A DNA stretch of 19,483 nt, from positions 1-19,483 of the forward strand of contig DBHE01000108.1 in the NCBI GenBank assembly GCA_002296055.1. Direction: 5' to 3'. Under the pieces are notes generated by a model that saw only the letters and a list, made by a program, of their open reading frames with translations, searched no databases and was not told the origin of the DNA. This stretch comes from Pseudomonadaceae bacterium UBA836. GTDB lineage: Bacteria > Pseudomonadota > Gammaproteobacteria > Pseudomonadales > Pseudomonadaceae. Below are positions 14,910 through 19,483 of this stretch, in pieces. The position numbers were made by a program, and so were the translations under genes. How positions within the stretch are numbered: position 1 is the first letter of the stretch; each line of letters starts with the position of its first letter.

Positions 14910-15992
14910 CTATGCCACCTCGATCCACTCTGTACCACGGGAGTCGCGGTAGAGGTCGGTCATCTTGCTGGACTTGTGGCCCAGCAGGGCTTGCGCATCA
15001 CGGCCCTCGGCAGAGTGCAGGCGGGCAGCCAGTGAACGCATTTCGTGGAAGCTCGGCGGCATGGGGTACGACAGCCCAAGGTCGGACATTGCAGCGTCAC
15101 GCGCATCGGCAAAGGCTTTGCTCAGCGTATCCAGCATGATCGGCTGCCCAGGCATTGCCCGGCTAACGCGGCGGGCATGGTGCACCAGGTGCTTGCTCAA
15201 CACGTTGTCGCGGCAGCGCTGGATCACCGTGCCCAGATCAAGCCCGATGCAATCCAGCCGCACGGCGGTGCTGATGCGCAGGCGCTGCCCGGTCTTTGAC
15301 TGGATGACCTGCAGGTGGTCATCAACAACATCCTTGAACAGCATGCCTGCAATGTCGTCGCGGCGCTGCCCGGTCAGCAGAGCAATCTCCATGGCGCGCT
15401 GCAGCCACGGCTGTTTCGCCCGGTCGTAGATGGCCTGCCACAGCTCAAGCGAAAGGCGAGCGCGCTGGATCTTCACCCGAGCGGCCTTGGTAACCTGCAC
15501 AGGGTTGGCATCCGTCCAGCCTGCCGCTATCGCCTCGGCAAACATATCGCTCATCAGTGAGCGCATAGCCCGGCTCATCTGTGCCTTGCCTTCCTTCGCC
15601 AGCCCGCCCAGATACTCGGCCACCTCCCTTGTGCTTATGTCCCGAATATCCCTATCCCCAAACAGCTCTGTCAGCCGGTTGATTCGCATCCCTAGATTGC
15701 GCCGGGTCGAAACGGCAATATCTCGCTCATCAATGATGCGACGGTATTCGTCGCACCATGCCCGGAACGGCTGTCCGGCCTGCATGCGCTGGGCCAGACT
15801 GGCCGGGCTGAAATGCGCGTTGGCCGCATGAGCCTCACGGATGGCGGCGGCCTTGTCCGTACCAAGCCCGAACGACCGCCCTGTCATCGGGTCGCGGTAG
15901 GTGTAGTACGTCACGCCGTTGCGCTTGTCGGTCTTGCGGTACAGGTTAGGCGGCAGATCCTTGGAGCCTGCCGTGCGGGGTCTGGGTGCCAT
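14910..15992 (-). CDS. int: Lambda-type tyrosine integrase
   Basis: This site-specific recombinase of 360 residues integrates and excises the element. Domains: arm-type DNA-binding domain (about 4-60, DLPPNLY and GLGTDKAAAIREA), core-binding SAM-like domain (about 74-170), and catalytic domain (about 178-355). The catalytic residues are R210 in TGQR, K233 in QSKTG, H316 and R319 in FHEMRS, H339 in LLGHKSSKM, and the nucleophile Y348 in DLYRDSRG. The whole catalytic domain follows lambda/HK022 Int closely, including the C-terminal RGTEW. The ATG at 15992 lies inside the xis gene (47-base overlap), as in lambda, so translation of the two is linked. The ribosome binding site is weak (GAGCG), which would keep Int below Xis when both are made from one transcript. 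Confidence 0.95.
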   Translation of the reverse strand: MAPRPRTAGSKDLPPNLYRKTDKRNGVTYYTYRDPMTGRSFGLGTDKAAAIREAHAANAHFSPASLAQRMQAGQPFRAWCDEYRRIIDERDIAVSTRRNLGMRINRLTELFGDRDIRDISTREVAEYLGGLAKEGKAQMSRAMRSLMSDMFAEAIAAGWTDANPVQVTKAARVKIQRARLSLELWQAIYDRAKQPWLQRAMEIALLTGQRRDDIAGMLFKDVVDDHLQVIQSKTGQRLRISTAVRLDCIGLDLGTVIQRCRDNVLSKHLVHHARRVSRAMPGQPIMLDTLSKAFADARDAAMSDLGLSYPMPPSFHEMRSLAARLHSAEGRDAQALLGHKSSKMTDLYRDSRGTEWIEVA

Positions 15993-16209
15993 GGCGTGCG
16001 CGCTCGATTCGGTTGATCAATGGGGCGTCAGGAATATCGGGTAGCGGGTCAGAGTCGCAATACTCGGCATTCTCGTCAACGTAGTAGGTGCGGCCCATCT
16101 TCTGGGCGGGCGGGTCGAACTTGCCGCTACGGGCCCATGCCCGCAGCGTATTGATGGTTGGCGGCGGGTCGAGCCGTTCGGCCCACGCCTCAAGCGTGAT
16201 GAGTTTCAT
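15946..16209 (-). CDS. xis: Lambda Xis-like excisionase
   Basis: The 87-residue basic protein resembles the lambda excisionase family (winged-helix, MerR-like): MKLITLEAWAERL, then TLRAWARSGKFDPPAQKMGRTYYV, followed by a basic LINRIERARHG tail. Xis proteins bend attachment-site DNA and steer Int toward excision. The ATG at 16209 is preceded by GGGAGG at a nine-base gap. The gene overlaps int by 47 bases and follows a small unknown gene by 17 bases. Its leader contains a 16-base sequence repeated before that upstream gene. Confidence 0.85.
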   Translation of the reverse strand: MKLITLEAWAERLDPPPTINTLRAWARSGKFDPPAQKMGRTYYVDENAEYCDSDPLPDIPDAPLINRIERARHGTQTPHGRLQGSAA

Positions 16210-16210
16210 C

Positions 16211-16226
16211 GGTCATGCCTCCCGGC
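16211..16226 (-). repeat. Translation-start repeat, copy 1 (before xis)
   Basis: GGTCATGCCTCCCGGC occurs here and again at 16503-16518. On the minus strand it contains the ribosome binding site GGGAGG of the gene that follows. Confidence 0.8.
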
Positions 16227-16502
16227 TCATTCTTCTGGGTAGAGTTCGTACTTCAGGCAGAGGTTGTGCATATCGATGCGCGCCCGAAACACTTCAAGGC
16301 GCCCGTCAACGCGCTGCACTTGGTACAAGTATCTTGTGCCTGGCCTGATTTTGAATCGGTCGGCCTCTGCAGCAGACAGCAATAGCTGTTCGTAAGGCTC
16401 GAAATCAGAGGCTCCCCAGTTTGCTTGGTTGATCCAGTGACTTGCTTCGCACGGGTAATGCTTGCGAGCGACCGGCGTAGATTCGCGGATTAGTTCGGGC
16501 AT
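16227..16502 (-). CDS. Phage protein of unknown function
   Basis: The protein has 91 residues with no signal peptide or membrane segment. Visible features are a CEASHWINQANWGAS segment in the first third, a basic RFKIRPGTRYLYQVQ strand-like segment and a terminal acidic YELYPEE. I do not recognise the family. The start at 16502 has GGGAGG with a seven-base gap; the in-frame ATG at 16508 lies only one base from the ribosome binding site and is less suitable. Position immediately before xis suggests an early regulatory or accessory gene. Confidence 0.72.
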   Translation of the reverse strand: MPELIRESTPVARKHYPCEASHWINQANWGASDFEPYEQLLLSAAEADRFKIRPGTRYLYQVQRVDGRLEVFRARIDMHNLCLKYELYPEE

Positions 16503-16518
16503 GGTCATGCCTCCCGGC
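16503..16518 (-). repeat. Translation-start repeat, copy 2
   Basis: This is identical over 16 bases to 16211-16226 and serves as ribosome binding region for the 91-residue protein gene. The pair suggests a local duplication of an efficient initiation region. Confidence 0.8.
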
Positions 16519-16547
16519 GTGTAGGGTGGTGCCAAGGTTGGTTGGTG

Positions 16548-16754
16548 TTATTGCTGTTCTGCGTCGATCTTGTGCCGGCAGTCCGGCACGCCCATGTTCA
16601 CGCGGATGCCCTGGTAATCATCGACAACGCCGCGATCCCACTGCGTGAACGCCAGATACCGCTTGCAGGTGTCGCGCTCTGGGCACCACTGGCCGTCCGG
16701 CATCAGATCAAAGCGACCGGCGCAGCGGGCTATGTCGAATGGTAGGGTTTTCAT
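16548..16754 (-). CDS. Small cysteine-containing phage protein
   Basis: The protein has 68 residues with four cysteines (11, 24, 30, 59) spaced C-x12-C-x5-C-x28-C in IARCAGRF, WCPERDTCKRYL and VPDCRHKI. This suggests a metal or Fe-S site, although the family is not one I can name with certainty. The start overlaps the stop of the upstream gene by four bases (ATGA). It is a member of the coupled early gene train. Confidence 0.75.
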   Translation of the reverse strand: MKTLPFDIARCAGRFDLMPDGQWCPERDTCKRYLAFTQWDRGVVDDYQGIRVNMGVPDCRHKIDAEQQ

Positions 16755-16948
16755 TTCTTGTCGCCTTTTATCGCCCGGTGACAGTCATTCGAGCCGGCAA
16801 TGTACGACTCACCCATAATCGCCCGCATCTCATCGCGCATTGCCTTGAGCGTTGAGGGCATCGTGTAGTTTGACAGCCTGCTGCCTGACGCCCTGAGAAC
16901 CCGGTCTAGGGCGTCGTCGATGCGCTGCTGCGGTGTACGATCGCTCAC
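16751..16948 (-). CDS. Small phage protein of unknown function
   Basis: The protein has 65 residues, mostly helical (QQRIDDALDRVLRA, TLKAMRDEMRAIMGE), with a net-basic tail. The start is a GTG at 16948 that overlaps the upstream stop as GTGA; its own stop overlaps the next start as ATGA. This double coupling supports a real gene although the product is not recognised. Confidence 0.7.
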   Translation of the reverse strand: MSDRTPQQRIDDALDRVLRASGSRLSNYTMPSTLKAMRDEMRAIMGESYIAGSNDCHRAIKGDKK

Positions 16949-17199
16949 GTCTCACTCTCCTTGCCCTGCTGGTCAGCAACGTACTTTGATAGCCATTTAA
17001 TCTTGCAGGCGCGGCACGCTATCCCGTTGCTTGCCTTATACGGAATGTGCACGCGCAGTTCTGCCATAACATGCCCCGGGCCAACATCGCGGCCATCGCC
17101 GGGATAAAATTCAATGAAAATGTTTCCGTCGTGCTTGCCGCAGACTGCCCCGCAGAGATCACAAGTGCATGTCTCTACCGTCTTTGTAGTAATCCCCAT
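16945..17199 (-). CDS. Zinc-ribbon-like phage protein
   Basis: The protein has 84 residues with two CxxC knuckles, C13-x2-C16 (in CTCDLCGAVC) and C62-x2-C65 (in ACRACKIKW), separated by a beta-rich stretch. This layout is typical of a zinc ribbon; additional cysteines are at 11 and 20. No catalytic motif is visible. The start overlaps the upstream coiled-coil gene by 25 bases and the stop overlaps the next gene by four. A DNA- or protein-binding role is possible but not shown. Confidence 0.78.
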   Translation of the reverse strand: MGITTKTVETCTCDLCGAVCGKHDGNIFIEFYPGDGRDVGPGHVMAELRVHIPYKASNGIACRACKIKWLSKYVADQQGKESET

Positions 17200-17906
17200 G
17201 CGGTCACTCCTCCCCCCTGCTGGGCTAGGGCTGCTTCGTGCTCAGCCTTGATCGCCAGCACCTCGATGTGGTCAATATCGCCGCGCAGGTACGCATCCAG
17301 CTCGACATAGGTTTCACTGTTCTCGCGTAGAGACTGCTGGCACTGCTCAAGCAGCCATTGCTGTGCTGATATGCGCTCGTCCTTATCGGTAACCGGAAGC
17401 TCGCCACAATGGCGAAGAAGCCACTGCTTGCGGCACTCTGGGCAGATAATATCGAACGCCATCAGCGCCTCTTGAAGCAGTCTGTCCAGTTCTTCGGCCT
17501 TGTCTTCAAGCCCCTCTATCCGCGCCTTGTCTGCTTCAATAATCAGGGCCATTTCACGCATAGCCGGTGCCAAGTCTTGCGGTCGATCCGCAAAACCTTC
17601 TACCGGTTCGCAGACCCCGACTGATGCCGGGATACCAATGCACTGGCGGGAAGCCAGCTTGTGCATTGTGAAAGCGTCGCGCTGCTCTTCCAGCAATTTA
17701 ATCCGCGCCTTGTCTTCTGCGCATTCGGCTTCGTGGGCGGCTTGCAACCTTTCCGCCTCAGCTTGCAACCTTTCGTGGTCTGCCAAGCGGATGAGTGGCG
17801 CTACCTGCTCGCCATCGTCCATAAGCTGTTCAGCATATGCGCGGTCAACGCATGCGTGGCGACCTCTGTGTTCCCACATATACGCCACCACTTCCGGTTT
17901 ACTCAT
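17175..17906 (-). CDS. Coiled-coil phage protein, Ea22-like
   Basis: The protein has 243 residues, largely coiled coil. The N-terminus MSKPEVVAYMWEHRGRHACV and PLIRLADHERL resembles Ea22-like early proteins of lambdoid phages. Internal repeats are visible: ERLQA twice, encoded by 14 identical bases at 17740-17753 and 17761-17774 (21-base, seven-residue period), and DKARI twice, encoded by 15 identical bases at 17518-17532 and 17701-17715. CPEC near residue 154 may be half of a metal knuckle. The start overlaps the upstream stop by four bases. Function is unknown. Confidence 0.8.
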   Translation of the reverse strand: MSKPEVVAYMWEHRGRHACVDRAYAEQLMDDGEQVAPLIRLADHERLQAEAERLQAAHEAECAEDKARIKLLEEQRDAFTMHKLASRQCIGIPASVGVCEPVEGFADRPQDLAPAMREMALIIEADKARIEGLEDKAEELDRLLQEALMAFDIICPECRKQWLLRHCGELPVTDKDERISAQQWLLEQCQQSLRENSETYVELDAYLRGDIDHIEVLAIKAEHEAALAQQGGGVTAWGLLQRR

Positions 17907-18115
17907 GGGGCTGCTCCTGTTGCTTTGCGTCGACGCTCTGATACGCGGCGCAGGATTCTTTCGAGGTCGTCGGCATCATCTACAGACCAGTGGTCGCCGT
18001 GTATCTGCGCCTGGCGAAGCTGCTCAATCGCTCCGGTAATTTTTATCTCTGCCGACGCCAGATGCATTGCTGATGGGTCTTTTGATCTTGCGGCCAATGC
18101 CATGAGCGTGTTCAC
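17903..18115 (-). CDS. Small helical phage protein
   Basis: The protein has 70 residues, predicted helical (SAEIKITGAIEQLRQAQIHG, DADDLERILRRVSERRRK), with a basic C-terminus. The GTG at 18115 overlaps the preceding stop as GTGA and its own stop overlaps the next start as ATGA, which supports this start over the internal ATG at 18103. The product is not recognised. Confidence 0.7.
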   Translation of the reverse strand: MNTLMALAARSKDPSAMHLASAEIKITGAIEQLRQAQIHGDHWSVDDADDLERILRRVSERRRKATGAAP

Positions 18116-18243
18116 TTCGCGCCTCCGCTCTTATTACGCAGCTCACCACCGCCCTGCCAGACCATCGATGCGCGAATCCACGGCGGGCATTCAAGCTGCC
18201 GCTGCTTGGCGAGCTTGATGCGACGCTTCAGTTCTTTGCTCAT
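18112..18243 (-). CDS. Very small basic protein, 43 residues
   Basis: The ATG at 18243 shares one base with the stop of the upstream frame (TAATG), and the TGA at 18112-18114 overlaps the next gene's GTG. The 43 residues start MSKELKRRIKLAKQRQLECP and include WIRASMVWQGGG. The N-terminal helix is strongly basic, so nucleic-acid binding is possible. Exact stop/start coupling on both sides is the main evidence that this short gene is real. Confidence 0.7.
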   Translation of the reverse strand: MSKELKRRIKLAKQRQLECPPWIRASMVWQGGGELRNKSGGAK

Positions 18244-18921
18244 TATTCAGCACCTCCGCTCTGATGGGCGTCCAGCAACATGCGCAGTCTCTCGGCAGAT
18301 GGAACAACATGTCCTTGGTATTCCCGGCACAGGTCGTCATCGACAAGGCATTGCTCCATGTCTGACAGGCGGTCCAGTAGAAACTGCGCCTCAGATACAA
18401 GCCCCGCCATATCCTGCGCGGCAGTGGGTGCGGGTTGTGGGGAGGTGTAGAGCTTGGTGCCGACTGGCAGGCTATTCAGCGTGTCGTCATCCATGTTGAT
18501 AAAACGCCGTTCGTCAATTTGGATAATCTCGCCAACCGCCTCCTGCTCCACCCGCTCAACAGGCGCAGGGGCGGCACCTCTGGCCTTCCACCAATCCCGC
18601 AACGGGTCGGTCGCGTTATCCTGCTCCATTGCGACCATTACCCCGATCAATGCTTCTCGGGTGCGTGGCGATGCACCGCCCCCCGCTGCCAGGCACGCAG
18701 AACTCGATGCTGGCGCCGCCCTTGTCGTCATACACGCTGACGTAAACATCGTTGTCACCATCCAGCCCCACTCGAAGATGGGCAAATTGGCTCATATCGC
18801 CGAAGCGCCCAACGTCTGTGCTCGCTGGCCACTGATGCTCCTTCAGCTCTGCCAGCTCAGTCTCAAGCGCCGCAACCTTGGCCAGCGCATCGCCCCGGCT
18901 CAGTTCTTCTTTGTCAGTCAT
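18243..18921 (-). pseudogene. Phage early protein gene split by a one-base frameshift
   Basis: The reading frame from the ATG at 18921 encodes MTDKEELSRGDALAKVAALE and on to SIEFCVPGSGG, then meets a run of six Gs (C-run 18679-18684 on the plus strand) and goes out of phase, ending at 18616 after a meaningless tail. Removing one G joins it to the other frame, giving GSGGGASPRTREALIGVMVAMEQDN and a sensible protein of 225 residues ending at 18243. The total length of 679 bases is one more than a multiple of three, as expected for a single insertion. The product has an N-terminal coiled coil, a central beta-rich part and VGTKLYTSPQPAP, which I associate with Ea22-like phage proteins. It may be a sequencing error, a mutation or a slippage switch. 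Confidence 0.75.
18679..18684 (-). other. G6 homopolymer at the frameshift
   Basis: Six Gs on the coding strand at the exact point where the two frames must be joined. Five Gs would restore one open frame. Confidence 0.8.
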
Positions 18922-19114
18922 GGCCAGCCTCCGGAACTGAGTCGCTGTTACAGGTGCCGTCGCCCGCATAGATCGAGGCAACGGCGTCCAGCTCGATGCG
19001 GTTGGCATCGGTAAGCCCGTTGGCGTGGATATCCCGCAGCAGGGCAATGTGGTGCTGCTTGACCTCTTCGCCTACCTGGTGATTGGTGGGGGTTGCTGCA
19101 TTGCGCTTTGTCAT
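18914..19114 (-). CDS. Small phage protein of unknown function
   Basis: The protein has 66 residues, with a helical central part (VKQHHIALLRDIHANGLTDANRIELDAVASIYAG) and no motif I recognise. The ATG at 19114 has CGGAGAA about seven bases before it. The stop overlaps the following frame's start by eight bases, continuing the coupled gene chain. Confidence 0.7.
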   Translation of the reverse strand: MTKRNAATPTNHQVGEEVKQHHIALLRDIHANGLTDANRIELDAVASIYAGDGTCNSDSVPEAGHD

Positions 19115-19143
19115 GGTCGTTCTCCGGTGTGGTTGAGGCGGGG

Positions 19144-19338
19144 TCAGTCGTGACCGCCGCCCTCGCTGTCGATACCAATGGGGTCAAATACGCTGCCGTC
19201 CTGCATTGCGTGGCGCGCATCGTTGAGGCGCTGCTGCAGAGCGTGCCAGAACTCGGCAAGCTCAGCTGCGGTCATCCACTGGTCCGCCTGGACGTGAACG
19301 CGCGGCTCGGCGGGCCGGGCTGTGAGTTGGGTGGTCAT
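19144..19338 (-). CDS. Small phage protein of unknown function
   Basis: The protein has 64 residues: MTTQLTARPAEPRVHV, an amphipathic helical stretch AAELAEFWHALQQRLNDARHAM and an acidic glycine-rich end. The ATG at 19338 overlaps the methyltransferase stop as ATGA and has AGAGGT upstream. A longer frame from 19428 would lie inside the methyltransferase and is not adopted. It may be translated together with the methyltransferase. Confidence 0.7.
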   Translation of the reverse strand: MTTQLTARPAEPRVHVQADQWMTAAELAEFWHALQQRLNDARHAMQDGSVFDPIGIDSEGGGHD

Positions 19339-19483
19339 GCTGCTGATACCTCTTGGCTTGCGGCCGCCCACGGGTTGTTGGCTGAAGCGATCGCCGCCAT
19401 CGTGCCGGGGCTTACGCTGTTGCCACACATGTGGACCTGCTCAGACTTGGTGAAAGGGCGGCCATCGTGGCCACGGTCGATGA
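19335..19483 (-). CDS. DNA cytosine methyltransferase, C-terminal end only
   Basis: The last 48 codons of a larger gene enter from the right edge. The readable end, DRGHDGRPFTKSEQVHMCGNSV followed by SPGTMAAIASANNPWAA, contains the GNSV version of motif X (GN-A/S-V) that closes the SAM-binding fold of C5-cytosine methyltransferases; the HMCGNSV form is one I recall from phage-borne methylases. The product would methylate element or host DNA, for example to avoid host restriction. The catalytic PC motif is outside the window, so type and specificity cannot be confirmed. Confidence 0.72.
   Translation of the reverse strand, partial: IDRGHDGRPFTKSEQVHMCGNSVSPGTMAAIASANNPWAAASQEVSAA

Larger units (their letters stand above)
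14385..19483 (-). mobile_element. Left end of lambda-like prophage or integrative element
   Basis: From the arsC-like gene to the right edge all genes point leftward. They form a recognisable lambda-type integration and early module: integrase, overlapping excisionase, a chain of small coupled phage-type genes and a DNA methyltransferase. The integrase end faces the host genes, as expected for a prophage boundary. No tRNA lies at the junction. Structural and lysis genes and the other attachment site are not in view, so an intact phage, a remnant and a satellite cannot be distinguished. The exact left boundary within 14323-14384 is unknown. Confidence 0.88.

Noticed and set aside
16751..17199. 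Possible toxin-antitoxin pair formed by two small overlapping genes
   Set aside because: Neither protein shows a toxin fold motif or a recognised antitoxin DNA-binding domain; overlaps of this type occur throughout the early gene train.
18454..19014. 186-codon plus-strand frame in the element
   Set aside because: It is antisense to two leftward phage genes that have coupled starts and stops; no motif is visible.

Overview
The window is a piece of a high-G+C gammaproteobacterial chromosome. It looks like a member of the Pseudomonadaceae: the plsB / GldAFG-like ABC cluster and the dapE-rlmA and dapD-arsC-like neighbourhoods are arranged as I remember them from Pseudomonas, and the proteins read as pseudomonad orthologues. 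I cannot fix the species. No tRNA, rRNA or CRISPR array was seen.

Housekeeping part (1-14322). At the left edge plsB (glycerol-3-phosphate acyltransferase, cut by the window edge) runs leftward. Divergent from it is a rightward four-gene operon: ABC ATPase, six-helix permease, GldG-like auxiliary protein and DUF4340-type protein. A good sigma-70-like promoter and a CRP/Vfr-like palindrome lie in its leader. A small cold-shock protein follows. Next is a tightly packed leftward operon: dapE, rlmA, a conserved hypothetical, a GYGD-filter ion channel and trxC. rlmF (leftward) and tcdA (rightward) diverge from a short intergenic region with a perfect DnaA box. A strong bidirectional terminator separates tcdA from leftward dapD, which is followed upstream by an ArsC/Spx-family reductase gene. 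The themes are phospholipid and lysine/peptidoglycan precursor synthesis, RNA modification and stress tolerance.

Mobile part (about 14385 to the right edge). This is the left end of a lambda-like prophage or integrative element, and all its genes read leftward. In transcription order they are: the C-terminal end of a DNA cytosine methyltransferase (cut by the window edge), a train of small coupled early genes (most overlap by 1-25 bases), a lambda Xis-like excisionase, a lambda-type tyrosine integrase that overlaps xis, and an AT-richer GIY-YIG nuclease gene at the extreme end next to the host junction. One early gene is split by an apparent single-base insertion in a run of six G/C pairs.

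The most interesting observation is that the GIY-YIG protein carries an N-terminal domain that clearly resembles the arm-type DNA-binding domain of the neighbouring integrase. The element may therefore encode a nuclease that recognises the same attachment-site arm sequences as its own recombinase. I do not know of a described system of this kind. Its role (superinfection exclusion, att-site homing, stimulation of recombination) is inference.
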